Below, one piece after another: positions 1 to 11,259 of a stretch of 64,000 bases of DNA. Every line of letters begins with the position of its first letter. Positions within the stretch are counted from its first letter, which is position 1. Made by a program: the position numbers and the translations under genes. Under the pieces are notes generated by a model, which saw only the letters and a list, made by a program, of their open reading frames with translations, had not been told where the DNA came from and did not search any database. The stretch is from Heliocidaris tuberculata (Eukaryota; Echinodermata; Echinoidea; Camarodonta; Echinometridae): NCBI GenBank assembly GCA_025618425.1, contig CM046833.1:34640967-34704966 (forward strand), in the 5' to 3' direction.

Positions 1-292
1 CCCTTATATTCAAAATGTGATGAGAACAGCTGAAATGTTAGGATCAATCTTTAATGCCATAATTATATATGTACGTGACTTTTAGCAAGATTGAGTCCAT
101 TTTTAAAATCATTTTTATGATTACAAAACCTCACAGTTTACACCAATTATTATGTACTACATAATCAATCTTTCAAAACTGATTCCAGACAGTTTCTTTC
201 GTAATATAATCGATGTAATGGCTAGAAGTCGAGTTTATCTTCAATAAAGAAAAAACAAATCTCGTTATAATAGTTATAATTGTTATCGCTCA

Positions 293-434
293 GGGTCCCG
301 TTTCATAAAACTTGTTATCAATAAAAAGTTACAATAATTGTTATAAGCTACTGAAATCCTTGAAATCTGATTGGCTGAGAGCAAATAAAAATGGGGCAAT
401 TGCTATTGATAACAAGTTTAATGAAACGGGGCCC
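293..434. mobile_element. Short palindromic MITE, copy 1 (ends GGGTCCCGTTTCAT)
   Basis: A 142-bp element opens with GGGTCCCGTTTCATAAAACT and closes with the inverted TTTAATGAAACGGGGCCC. The interior is also roughly palindromic around TTGTTATCAATA and TATTGATAACAAG. A related copy lies at 62548-62693. No coding content. Confidence 0.7.
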
Positions 435-943
435 AGGTCTGACCAGCCCTTTAATTCAGAGGAGTGGAAGTCGACTCTTTTCGGAGTCATATTAATGATC
501 ACTTCGTGTTATAGAGTTGAATACACTCCAAGATTTTATCTTAAAATACTCCAAAGTAATGGTTAGAATCACTCTTTTGAGAATGGGTTCCACTAGTTTT
601 GAATGTGGAGCTCTACTCCAAAAAGGAATAAATCCTTTATATGACTCCTAAACGAGTGAATTTCCACTCTTGTCCATTAGAGAGTAGAACATTAACAATG
701 TATACGGTGAGCATGATGAGGTCGAATTTGCAAATCACAGATTAATTGCTCAAATGCTTCATAATTTGTTAAAATGTTTAAACTTGCAAAAGAAATAAAA
801 GATAAAAAGAATAGTTGCTAACTATTACTAGTATGGGCTTGTATATAATTCTGCGAAAGAAAATTTGTTGAAAGAAATAAAAGATAAAAACGATGAGTGA
901 TACAAATTTTATATGCAAAAGAAAAATTCATTTAATTCTGATT

Positions 944-1301
944 TTGAAAAAAAGTTGAGTTCTGATCAAGCGATTACATTGTAAAAGAAACTGCCTGGAA
1001 GCAGTTGGAAAAGATTATTATGTAGTAAGAATTGGTGTAAACTGTGAAGTTTTGAAATCATCATTTGACTCACTCTTGCTGAAATGGTATTATGGGACTA
1101 CACTTTCATTTCGCATGAAAGTTTGGTCAAAAAGATGTCAGCTATTTCTCGTCATGTTTCGAATATGAAGACATTTTAAGAGCAATCCTTTTAAGTGGAC
1201 ATTATTTTGTTCAATGACATTCTTCTAAACTGACATAAAAAGTATGAGAAAACTCACAATTATGTTTTTTACCTTTACAAGAACTCGACCTTCTCTTTAA
1301 A
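944..1301 (+). mobile_element. ~380-bp MITE family, copy 1
   Basis: One of four same-orientation copies in the window, the others at 18695-19083, 23650-24041 and 56917-57285. They start near TTTAAAGATAAAGTTGAGTT and end near AGAACTNAACCTTCTCTTTAA, which are imperfect inverted repeats of each other. This copy is the most diverged at its left end. It finishes only about 10 bp before the 3' splice site of the discoidin exon at 1313, so its CTTCTCTTTAAA end may serve as that exon's pyrimidine tract. Confidence 0.75.
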
Positions 1302-1312
1302 TTATGATGCAG

Positions 1313-2490
1313 GTGGACCTAGGCGAGGCCTTCTCTGTTACTGCATGGGATCATTTCTCAAGGTCGAGATGACCTGGATCAGTGGGTATCTTCTCTTTAT
1401 ATCTCGTACTCGATGGACGACCAAACTTGGACTTTTGCACTGGAACAGAAATGTGGCTTGCGCAAAGTGGGTATATTCAATTTCATTTTAGCTCAATAAC
1501 TATAATTTGTTCATGCTTAGACGGTCCTATGTTCCCGCACTTTTCACAAATACGCAGGGAGACATTAAGGTGTCCCCCTCCTCTGGATCGTCGCTTTTGA
1601 TCAATTATATTTGTAATTTGGGGGCATTTCAAGAGTAATGTTTTTAATGAATATGGTTTTCTTTCCCGCTTGAGAATGTTGAGAATGCATGGGAATGGTA
1701 ACAAATCATGTTTGGCAGGTGTAAAACTGACTTCCTTGTGAATTACTCGCTTAAGTGGAAATCCACTAGTTTTATGCGTCATATAAACAGTGGCGTATCT
1801 ATGGATTATGGCGCCCGGGGCAAATAAAGAAGTTGCGCCGCCCCCCCCCCCCTCCCCCGTGCCCAAACCTATCTACGTTATTGTACAAAAGAGGGAGCAA
1901 AGCGACCGAGCGGTAATTTTTTTTTTTTCATTTTTAACCCTAAAAATCACAATTTCAGTTCCGCATTTTACCCAGGAAATTTTGCAACTGACCACTACAA
2001 CTATGCGGTAGAGAAGTTCGAATTTTGTACATTGATGAACGGTTTTCTATTCACTCCCTTCTAAAATTGTGAGCGAAGTAAGAGAAAACCCTTGAGAAAT
2101 ACTCGAATTTAGCAAATCGACTGAAAGTTGAGATTTCTTTTAAATGTTGAACCTCTGCAAATGCTGTTTTATGCATTTTATCCTATATTGGAGGCGCAAA
2201 ACAAATGGAACTTATTATGATAGCGAGCAAAACAACTAAAAATTACATCTTTATTTGTGAAATTCTTTTGAGCGCTTTAAAAAAGCTATTTAAGAACTGT
2301 ATACTGGGGGCGCAAAATTACGAGATTCTGAAACAATAATTATGCGAGGGAGCAAAGCGACCGAGCATTAGAAAATTTTCGCACTTCAGACCCTCAAAAA
2401 CTGTATTTCTAACGCATTTACCCTACCGATTGGGGGAGGGGGACGCATAAACCTTAAGGATTATGGTTTGTCTTTATTTTCTCTCCTTTC

Positions 2491-2521
<31 letters not shown>

Positions 2522-2974
2522 TTCTCTCTTTTGCGTTTTTGCGCCCCCTCCAAGTGCCGGGGAACGTACGTGCCCCCCCCCCCCCCCAGATACGTCACTG
2601 CATATAAGGGATCACTTCCTTTGGAGTTGAATCCTCTCCAATCCTGAGTGGAATCCGTTCTAAAGTCTTTCTCTTTAGAGAGTAAGTTTCAGCATGGATT
2701 CCTTTCTAAACGAAGTGATCCGTAATATGACCCCCCAAAAGCGGATTTCCCTCCTGTACATTTAGAGGGTATGGTCCACCTATATATGAGGGTAATTGTT
2801 ATATATATTTTCCTTTTCACTATGTTGCAGACATATGCAGCAAGCTTCGATCGACATACGCACGTGGTCAATCTGTTTCCTGAGCCGGTTACAGCACGCT
2901 ACGTCAGAGTTCATGTTTTGACATACGTCTATGAGGCTGCTTTGAGATTTGAGATCCTAGGCATCGTCGATTAA
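1313..2974 (+). pseudogene. 3' end of a discoidin (F5/8 type C) domain gene, two exons, frameshifted
   Basis: Two exons encode the C-terminal half of a discoidin domain, a beta-barrel that usually binds carbohydrate or phospholipid outside the cell. Exon 1313-1466 lies between AG and GTGGGT and gives VDLGEAFSVT, then GRDDLDQWVSSLYISYSMDD and QTWTFALEQKCGLRK. Exon 2831-2974 follows TTGCAG and gives TYAASFDRHT...VTARYVRVHV...ALRFEILGIVD and a stop. Both are phase 0, so the join is in frame. The two halves of the first exon are in different frames: about 4 extra bases (within TGCATGGG, near 1343-1350) separate VT from IISQGRDD. Without them the exon would be 150 nt, exactly 50 codons. The usual final Cys of the domain is absent. 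It may be a pseudogene, a polymorphism or an assembly error. The N-terminal half is not in the window. Confidence 0.72.
1788..2600. mobile_element. hAT-like non-autonomous element, 813 bp
   Basis: The left end CAGTGGCGTATCTATGG and right end CCAGATACGTCACTG are inverted repeats. They are flanked by an 8-bp near-duplication, CATATAAA (1780-1787) and CATATAAG (2601-2608). CAG-type ends with 8-bp duplications are typical of hAT elements. The interior has poly-C and poly-T tracts and two copies of a GAGCAAAGCGACCGAGC motif (near 1894 and 2350), with no transposase reading frame. It sits in the intron between the two discoidin exons. Confidence 0.78.
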
Positions 2975-3000
2975 AAAAAGTCTGGAGATTTTGCTGTTAT

Positions 3001-3200
3001 TCAATTCAATTCAATAATGGTTTATTAATGCAATCAAAAACATGCTTTGTGCACAATGTTCTATAAAAAGCTGCCGTAGCTGGATTATTCATGTTTTATG
3101 TTATAAATTGAAACAATAGGTAAAGTTCTACCAATATGCGTACATTTTAAAAACAAACATGTGTATACTAAGAAGGGCAGATAAAAATAGCATCTGAGAT
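3001..3200. repeat. Unassigned repeat-like DNA after the discoidin stop codon
   Basis: It begins with an ATTCAATTCAATTCAATAATGG stretch, the reverse complement of the tail type seen at 4478-4495 and 42918. That pattern suggests a 3' end of an inverted retroposon. It may also carry the 3' UTR of the discoidin gene. No gene seen. Confidence 0.3.
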
Positions 3201-3463
3201 CAGGGGCGGCGCCAGGGTATTTTATTAGGAGGGGCAAGACGACCTAAAGATGACGTCATATTTTTTCTCCATTAAATAACAGGGGTAATATAGAGTTATA
3301 TGTTTAAGACCTCTCTTTTTAATACTCCTCTTTCTTCTTTCTTCCATTTTCTTCCCTTTTCTTCCTCCTTTTCTTCTTTTTTCTTTTTTTTTCTTTTTTC
3401 ACTACTTGAAAAATCATAGGGGGGCGGTCGCCCCCTCTGCCCCCCCCTGTAGCGCCGCCCCTG
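3201..3463. mobile_element. hAT-like MITE, copy 1
   Basis: A 263-bp element begins CAGGGGCGGCGCCAGGG and ends CGCCGCCCCTG. It is flanked by an 8-bp near-duplication, TCTGAGAT (3193-3200) and TCTGAAAT (3464-3471). A closely matching copy is at 30105-30353. The interior is pyrimidine-rich and non-coding. Confidence 0.88.
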
Positions 3464-3629
3464 TCTGAAATGCATTGGTCATTCGATAAAAAGTTTTAAA
3501 AATTGCAAAATGATCTGCTAAAAACAGATAGACAGTATACACGAGGAGAAGACTAGGAGTCTAGAACTATGTCAGAAAACTAGCATTAATCTTTTATGGT
3601 ACAAAAATATGGTACAAATAACAACAACA

Positions 3630-3840
3630 AAGCTCTTGACTCTCATTATGAGAGGTCCTAGGTTCGATCCTTGCTCGGTGCTTACATCTTTGCACAAGGT
3701 GTCCCTCTCGACCCAGGTGTATTAAATGGGTACCTAGAAACGCTGGGGTAATAATAATTGCAGGGCCATCAGAAAGAGCAGCATCGATGAAGCTTCCCTG
3801 GGTAAATTGTTGTTGGTGGTGTTGTTGTTATTGTTATTAC
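3630..3840 (+). mobile_element. tRNA-derived SINE fragment
   Basis: A box-B-like AGGTTCGATCC follows CTCTTGACTCTCATTATGAG. Then comes the shared SINE body (CAGGTGTATTAAATGGGTACC) and a TGTTGTTATTGTTATTA tail. The same body occurs near 23100 and, inverted, near 24690-24750. No cloverleaf could be drawn, so it is not called a tRNA gene. Confidence 0.55.
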
Positions 3841-5810
3841 ATGTATCATCATTTAATGATTATTCATTATTATTATTGCTCTGTGAGGATTTTGTGTTGT
3901 TTTGTTCTCAAATTAGTGTGTAGAAATAATTCCAAATAATCGATTCCGGTTCATACTGCTGTCAATATCATTAAAAGTAAAATTATAGGTGTGAATATAG
4001 GATAGTAGTTTTGATAAGAGTTATGAATATTCATGGATGATAATATGCTCTAGCTATACGGAGACTATACTTCTAAGTTCTAACACGGAATCGATCTCGA
4101 GTATAAATCCTATTTGCAGAGTTTTTCATGAGGATAGTGAATTTGTAGAGAGTATAAGTGTTTGAAAATAACATGAAATCAGACTTGCATGTTAAATTTG
4201 TGTGTAGGTGTGTGTAGGTGTTCGTGAGCATGTTGGGGTGTGCGTATAAAATTTTATTTTCTGCTTATAATACACTACTAGTAAATAATTAATGTTTATA
4301 AGAATAATTCATCTGCGCATTATTTAGTAGGCCTATATCCCTCGTTAATGAAATCCTGTTTAGTGATTGGTCTATGCACAATCTCATCGCTTTTTGTAGG
4401 TTCCCTTGGCTTCATCTTGTATAATGTACAAAAGTTTCATATCATGTTGATCTATTATGGATGAGAAATAAATGGAACTGAATTGAATTGAAATAGTATC
4501 TAGCAGGTCTTTGCGATCTTCTTAAATCTACATATTTGAAAATACAGAAAACACAACTTCATCATTGTGTAAAAATATAAGTGTTAGTAATAACGTCTTT
4601 GTACATGTTGTAATTACGTGTTATAGGTATTGAAATTGTCCCCGAGTTAATTGCTTAAAGTCTTTGCGATCGTTTCAATACATCATTTTATTTTAATGTG
4701 TAAACTGAGCACCAAAACGGGACAAGGCAACTAATGCCCTGTTTGCCTCCCCACCCTTTTTTTTTGTATTCGTTGAATTAAAACTAAAACTGCATGTAAA
4801 ATGACAGAACTGACAATGCGGGTTATACAAAAGTGCGGTGCATATAATATTTCTATACAATCTTTTCATGCATGGTCATGATACTAAAATCAAGGAATAA
4901 TACTATTTTAGTCTAACATTTGGCAGAAGGTTCAAATAAGAAACCGTCCATAGTTCGAAAGTTTACAAATGATAAAATGAGAATCCACTATCAAAAGCGA
5001 AATTAGTCAATAGGGCCTAATTGCGTAAAATGAAAGGCAAAAATCCTTTATGGAAGAATTTATCTTATACTTACAGTTTTGATGGCATCGTCTAGATGAA
5101 TACAAATTTCTAGACGCTTGTTTTGTCATCAGGTCACTTTTCTTCGGAACACACACAAATTTAGAGATCGTTGACAGTATCTCGAACATTCGTTATCCAA
5201 TTCAAGAGAAAAATTGAGTGGCAAAGTCATATTAGGTCACTTTTATCCATCGGTTTGGCAAAAATCTGAAATATACCCGAACTTTAAAGATACTCAGCCG
5301 TCCATAAACTTTGGTCACTCGAGAAATAAGGCGCACTATATGCCGTATGGGTTTTTGCGCCGGGTGTTCATGCCCCCACCCCTCCCTGGATCAGCCACTG
5401 CATGTATCGCTAGAAAAAAAACAAAAAAACTTTCCACTGCCTTGAAAATAAAGAGCACAATTTATATTCTTTTTCATATTTAAAAAGGTTTCATAATTTA
5501 ATATCATCTCAATGACGTGATATTAGTTCGATAATCATGATAATGTATTTTCCATGTTTAGCTTTTTGTCGATGTAAAAGTTACTTTTAAACTTGCCAGA
5601 ATAAACTCACTCTGAAAGAGCATCATATTGTTATGGCAATCCTACTAAATAGTTTGATTTAATTTCATTTCGTTTATTTCCACTTCCAACATAAAATACA
5701 CGGGTTTGCAATGTACATAGCAAAACAATGAAACTTAACAATATTACATATTGGTTTACAGCGACAATAGGCAATAAAAACATAAACTAGGTTGGTCGTG
5801 GAGGGACTGC
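3841..5810. other. Gene-free AT-rich stretch
   Basis: No recognisable exon on either strand. It contains an apparent retroposon tail ending GAACTGAATTGAATTGAA (4478-4495), and the reverse-oriented tail type near 5660-5690. The short open frames at 5007-5189 (-) and 5214-5483 (+) resemble no family I know and have no splice context. Confidence 0.4.
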
Positions 5811-5854
5811 TAAAAAGCTGGGCGAGTGTAGATTGTACCCCCCCCCCCCTTATA

Positions 5855-6016
5855 TCAGGGGCTGCGGAGCGTTTTTGAAAGGGGGGGGGGGCTGATCTGA
5901 TTTCACTCATTACTGGCAATTTTCGAGCCTTTCTTCCGACATTTTTTTTAACGTGTCTACTCAAAAAAGTGGGAGGGGCTGCAGCCCCCCCCCCCCCCCC
6001 CGGTTCCGCGGCCCAT
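5855..6016. mobile_element. Small G/C-tract MITE-like element
   Basis: GGGGCTGCGGAGCG near 5858 is roughly mirrored by CGGTTCCGCGGCCC near 6001. The interior contains a poly-G and a poly-C tract. Boundaries are approximate and no target duplication was found. Confidence 0.35.
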
Positions 6017-6377
6017 GTATATAGTTGCAAAAATAGTCACTTATCTGTAAATAGTGCCTAATTTATCATTATAACATGAAAAAAAATCATCCAGATATTG
6101 TGTTGTTTGGAGAATCCCCTTCCAAAGTGTAGGCCTATCATATATTTTGTTTCGTAATTATTATACGCTCTTTTGATAGTTGTGGGTGATCAAATAGAGT
6201 CATCGGGAGACTTGCAACGTTTTATATTCTTGCTAAGATCGAGAAATTACTCGAGTCATGGAGGGGCCGGGGAATTCGTAGAATGTCAGAAAATAATGTT
6301 ACTAGCACTTATGTTCATATTTTCACAGAATTTTGACTGGAAATATGGTAAATTCTTTTTCAACAGTTATGAGCTTT

Positions 6378-6422
6378 TTCATGCTCGAGCGCGAGCGCTG
6401 AAGCTGAGCTCGAGCATGACCA
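6378..6422. repeat. Hairpin TCATGCTCGAGC / GCTCGAGCATGA
   Basis: Two perfect 12-bp inverted arms are separated by about 20 bases, just upstream of the E-box/YY1-like pair. It could be a small palindrome or a transposon scar. Confidence 0.6.
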
Positions 6423-6439
6423 GTACAGTCACCATGACA

Positions 6440-6558
6440 ATGATTATAGTCACGTGACTTTCCGCCATCTTAAGCTGATATCTACTCTAAATAGTAAATA
6501 AGACTGCAACCGCAGTGATCCGCCTTGAATTAAACAAGAATTCCAGTCATTTTAACAA
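6440..6558 (+). promoter_or_regulatory. Candidate promoter and non-coding first exon
   Basis: An E-box in GTCACGTGAC (6449-6458) is followed at once by CCGCCATCTT, whose GCCATCTT (6464-6471) is the reverse of a YY1 core. A sequence ending at a good donor, AACAA|GTGAGT (exon end 6558), follows. It could be a 5' UTR exon of the downstream + strand USP gene, but no transcript evidence is available and 10 kb of repeats lie between. An alternative first exon ends at 12809. Confidence 0.25.
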
Positions 6559-8174
6559 GTGAGTATACATGAAGTTATATGCATTGGAGTCAGAGTATAA
6601 GCAGGGTACTTGCAGTTGAGTAAGTTTCAAGTAATACAATTTGTTTAAAGTAAAAACCGTAAAACAAGGTAGACCTTCCGTGTGTTTTTTTCGGTTTCGC
6701 GAATGTGCTATGCCATAGAGTTATGCACATAGGCATAGGCTAGCGCGCGTAATACACAAGAATGCCATTTATGGATGGTTAGACACTAGCTATACGAGCT
6801 CTGTGGCTTATCAATCTGGTACTGGCCACAGAGCTATACAGCCCATGCCATTTAGGCGCTCGGAGGCACCTGTAAACACAGAAATACTATGCCTCATAAT
6901 CACCCATTCCCACGCACGGTGAACCTTGCAAACCACCCTCGGTGTTTGCTGTGGTGGTTCTGAACATATTCTAACGTAAAAGTAAAAAATCCAAGTACAG
7001 TAAAGAGAGTAAATTTCATAAAATTATTATTAGGCAGGGGTGACAGGATTCGACTTACCTTCCGCATGATCCCGTGAGAATGATATTAGCATGAGAAACG
7101 ATGACCTCTTGCCGTAGCCGGCGCGGGGTCAGCACAGAATGTGCTGTATATGATCGAAGAGCATGTTGTGTAATGCTGAGATGTTGTGACGGCAGATGCT
7201 AAATTTTACAGTGATAATTGCTTCATGATACCGCCATCTACATTGTTCGAAAATATATGTAGCTACTGTATTGATGTCACTTTTTGCTCGACATCATTGT
7301 CTTTATATGACAGGAAATTTAGGAGGGCTGACTCGGGGGGCGTTGCTAGAATATTTTAAATGGGGGGGGGGGGGGGGGGGGTGTCACCGAAATTTGCCGA
7401 CAAAAATGCTGCACCACTAATTTTCTCCACCCCACAACAAATAATAAAAGAAAATCGCAGATGTAGAGATCTTGACCATTCTCGCAAGGGGGGTGGGGGG
7501 GGGGGGCTGACACTTTTTGCCCGAATATCAGCTTTTCAATTATTTTTTATTTTTTTATTTTTTTATTTTTTTTTTGGGGGGGGGGGGTATCTTTTGGTAG
7601 TGAAAATAAATGCAAGGAAGTTACAGACATAATTTACATAATTATCCGGGAACCTGCCCAAATATGTGGATACTAATTCTGGCACCTCGCTGCCCGAGTG
7701 GGATTTGCCCAAATGTCAGAACTTTCAGAACCCTCCGGGAGGGGGGGGGGGGGGGGGGGGGCTGCAGCCCGTTGTCGAAGCGGGATGCCTTTTTTTTGTC
7801 ACTATTTTCATTCTTTTTCTTTTCTTTCTGTTTTTGTTTTCATTTCCCTTTTCTTTTCTTTTTTCGCCCCTTCTCCTATCTCTTTTCTTGTCCTTTACCT
7901 TCCCCCTCCCCCTTTTTTTTTTTTTGGCCGACAGAGGTGGTGCATTTTCTGACAGCAATTTTGTGTCGGAGGGTGTGATACCTCCTCCCCCCACAAAAAA
8001 AAAAAAACACACACACGCGCGCGCGCACACACACACACACCCTCTAGCGACGCCGCTGGGCCGCTTTTCTTGAAAACAATGTCTACTATTTTTATCTTCT
8101 CCTTTTCAATCCTCTCAATCCTCTCTTTTTTTTGTTTTAATACTACGTTCATTAATCATTTAGGAATAAGCAGA

Positions 8175-8335
8175 TGGTCTAGCTGTAACGTCTGGTGGCA
8201 GCTCTTTGTGTTCGCCTACGTACAATGGTCGGACCCAGGGTTCGAATCTCAGTCACGTCTTTCGGTTGGTGACGTTAAAGGAAACGTCCCAGACGTAAAT
8301 AATCATATTTTGCTACAAGTCTGTAAAAACTGAAT
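8175..8335 (+). mobile_element. tRNA-like SINE head fragment
   Basis: TGGTCTAGCTGTAACGTCTG resembles a box-A region and GGGTTCGAATCTC is a box B. The piece ends in a CA microsatellite (8341-8412) and lies inside the large transposon. Confidence 0.45.
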
Positions 8336-8336
8336 T

Positions 8337-8340
<4 letters not shown>

Positions 8341-8368
<28 letters not shown>

Positions 8369-8412
8369 CCACACACCCACCCACACGCACGTACACACAC
8401 ACACACACACCT
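8341..8412. repeat. (CA)n microsatellite
   Basis: Nearly uninterrupted CA dinucleotides with a few CCC/CG interruptions. No gene. Confidence 0.9.
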
Positions 8413-8654
8413 ACACACATGCATCTCATTTTATTCTTTAAAAAAATAATTTTCCCTCTCTCACTTTCTCTCATTCTCTCATACAATTTCTCTATCAATG
8501 TCTCTCTCTCTCTCTACTTCTTCTTCTCCTTCTTTTTCATTTATTTTTTTTCTTATTTTCTCCCTCTGTCTCTATTTGTGTTTTGTCATAACAGGACAGA
8601 ACAGGTCCTGACAAGGAGAAGGCACTGTAGTTCAGCTGATGCATTACACATTTG

Positions 8655-9243
8655 TTAGGGAAATCCAACCTTTATAGCAAGTTGCTTTGAAAGAAAGAGG
8701 AAAAATCAGAGAAGCAGATTGGTGAAAGTTTGAACGAAATCGGACAAGTAATAAGAAAGTTATAAATTTTTGAAAGTTGTAATCACTATGCATATGGGAA
8801 TTTCAAATTGGCCGAATAGGTAATGTCACTGTGATGTAGCTGTGGACAACTCCCCCATTCGCTCTAACACACAAAATGACTAAAATGTCACTTTTTTCAA
8901 AATGCATTACTCAGGAGGATCTTTTCGTTCATGAGGACCTATAACAATATGCTATCTCCAATATATTTTTAGTACTGCCCCGAGGGTAAAAGCGCCTCGA
9001 AGAAAACCGCAAATTAATGATATGTTTGTGTACGACAAATGGGAGAGTTGTCCACAAAAATGTCACAATTGACTCACCAAATTGCCAATTTGAGATTCGC
9101 ATAGATGTAGTGATCTCATTTTTCAAACATCCATAACTTTCTTATTCCTTATCCGATTTCTTTCAAACTTTCACCATCCTGTTTTTCTTATTTTTCTGCT
9201 TTCACACAAATCATCTTATTGTCAAGGTTGGATTGCCCTTTAA
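8655..9243. mobile_element. ~590-bp palindromic MITE, copy 1 (nested)
   Basis: The ends TTAGGGAAATCCAACCTT and AAGGTTGGATTGCCCTTTAA are inverted repeats. Similarity continues inward about 200 bp on each side (for example GAAAGTTTGAACGAAATCGG and CCGATTTCTTTCAAACTTTC), so the whole element can fold back. A second copy lies inverted at 50892-51483. Non-coding. Confidence 0.85.
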
Positions 9244-9284
9244 TAAATAATAACAATTCCCTTATCGATATAAATGACCGTATC

Positions 9285-9595
9285 CGGACAACTACCCTCG
9301 GACAACCACCCCCTGGACAACTACCCTGCTAGGACAATTACCCCCCAGGACAATTACCCCCACCCCCTGAGCAACTACCCCCAGGACAGCTACCCCCTGG
9401 ACAATTACCCCCCAGACAACTACCCCGGATTCTGGTGTAGTTGTCCATGCGAGGGTGCTAAAATTTTGTTCCGGGGGGGAGGGGGGGGGGGTAATTGTCT
9501 GGGGGTAATTGTCCCGGGGGTAATTGTCCTGGGGGTAGTTGTCAAGGGGGTAATTTTCTGGTGGGTAGTTTTCCAGGGGATAGTTGTCCTAGAAT
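9285..9595. repeat. Two-way 15-16-bp minisatellite
   Basis: About nine units of the GGACAATTACCCCCCA type run forward (9285-9430), and about seven units of the complement (GGGGGTAATTGTCC) run after a 60-bp spacer (9490-9590). The forward arm would read as repeated DNYPP/DNYPL, but the frame has no gene context. Confidence 0.85.
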
Positions 9596-9767
9596 CATAA
9601 TGACAAACAATGACATACATTAAATTTTAGTCAAACTTAATTGTTGGGGTATTCATGATATAACTCCTGGATGGGACAATCCATGCAGGCATCATCTTAA
9701 TATGATTAGCCTAATATAGTCTGTTCTTCATGAAAATTGTTATTTGTATGCCCATTTTGGTCTCTCT

Positions 9768-10040
9768 CTATCCTCTCTCTCTCTCTCTCTCTCTCATTCT
9801 CTCTCTATTTCTCACATTCTCTCTCTCTCTCTCTCATATAAATCTCTCTACCAATCCGAGCTCTCTCTCTCTCCATCAACACCCCCTTCTCTTTCTCTCT
9901 CTCTTCTCTCTCTATCCTCTCTCTTTTAATCTCTCTCTCTCTTTTGCTGTCTCTCAAACAATCTCTCTTATTCTTTCTTTCTCTCTCTCCCTCTCTTTCT
10001 TTCTCTCTGTCTCTCTACCTCGCTCTCTCTCTTCTTTTTC
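9768..10040. repeat. (CT)n-rich low-complexity block
   Basis: Long runs of CTCTCTCT with TTC interruptions. The leucine/serine-rich open frames here are composition artefacts. Confidence 0.9.
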
Positions 10041-10642
10041 AGTTGCTGATTTAATGTATTATCTTCTTATTTTCGTATTTCATGAATCTATTGCCAATGA
10101 GTATAATTATAAGAACAACGTTTGATGTCTGCAAGACGTTGTTTTTGAGGTCTTTTCAATTTAAGATGAATCAAAAAAGCGAAACAAAAACAGAAAGAAA
10201 AGAAAAAGAATGAAAAAAGTGGCAAAAAAAGGCATCCTGCTTCGACAACGGGCTGCAGCCCCCCCCCCCCCCACCCCTCCCGGAGGGTTCTGAAAGTTCT
10301 GACATTTGGGCAAATCCCACTCGGGCAGCGAGGTGCCAGAATTAGTATCCACATATTTGGGCAGGTTCCCGGATAATTATGTAAATTATGTCTGTAACTT
10401 CCTTGCATTTATTTTCACTACCAAAAGATACCCCCCCCCCCCAAAAAAAAAAATAAAAAAATAAAAAAATAAAAAATAATTGAAAAGTTGATATTCGGGC
10501 AAAAAGTGTCAGCCCCCCCCCCCCCCACCCCCCTTGCGAGAATGGTCAAGATCTCTACATCTGCGATTTTCTTTTATTATTTGTTGTGGGGTGGAGAAAA
10601 TTAGTGGTGCAGCATTTTTGTCGGCAAATTTCGGTGTGACAC

Positions 10643-10675
<33 letters not shown>

Positions 10676-11259
10676 CCCCCCATTTAAAATATTCTAGCAA
10701 CGCCCCCCGAGTCAGCCCTCCTAAATTTCCTGTCATATAAAGACAATGATGTCGAGCAAAAAGTGACATCAATACAGTAGCTACATATATTTTCGAACAA
10801 TGTAGATGGCGGTATCATGAAGCAATTATCACTGTAAAATTTAGCATCTGCCGTCACAACATCTCAGCATTACACAACATGCTCTTCGATCATATACAGC
10901 ACATTCTGTGCTGACCCCGCGCCAGCTACGGCAAGAGGTCATCGTTTCTCATGCTAATATCATTCCCACGGGATCATGCGGAAGGTAAGTCGAATCCTGT
11001 CACCCCTGCCTAATTTTATGAAATTTACTCTCTTTACTGTACTTGGATTTTTTACTTTTACGTTAGAATATGTCCAGAACCACCACAGCAAACACCGAGG
11101 GTGGTTTGCAAGGTTCACCGTGCGTGGGAATGGGTGATTATGAGGCATAGTATTTCTGTGTTTACAGGTGCCTCCGAGCGCCTATATGGCATGGGCTGTA
11201 TAGCTCTGTGGCCAGTACCAGATTGATAAGCCACAGAGCTCGTATAGCTAGTTAGACAC

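Larger units (their letters stand above)
6787..11250. mobile_element. Mutator-like non-autonomous transposon with ~1.06-kb terminal inverted repeats
   Basis: The left arm (6787 to ~7840) and right arm (~10182 to 11250) are long, highly similar inverted repeats. Their outer ends are TAGCTATACGAGCTCTGTGG and its complement. Flanks carry a perfect 9-bp direct repeat GTTAGACAC at 6778-6786 and 11251-11259, as expected for a target duplication. Long terminal repeats with a 9-bp duplication are the hallmark of Mutator-like elements. Both arms contain the same poly-G/C and poly-T blocks in mirrored order. The ~2.3-kb centre holds CA and CT microsatellites, a tRNA-like SINE head, a nested palindromic MITE and a two-way minisatellite, with no transposase. 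The family assignment is inference; the arms and duplication are directly visible. Confidence 0.85.

Noticed and set aside
7610..8152. Several overlapping frames of 84-135 codons
   Set aside because: They are poly-G, poly-T and CT-tract translations within the transposon arm; the same frames recur inverted at 10088-10408.
9274..9600. DNYP-repeat protein or CRISPR-like array
   Set aside because: The units are a minisatellite that then runs in reverse; no promoter, splice or family context supports a protein.
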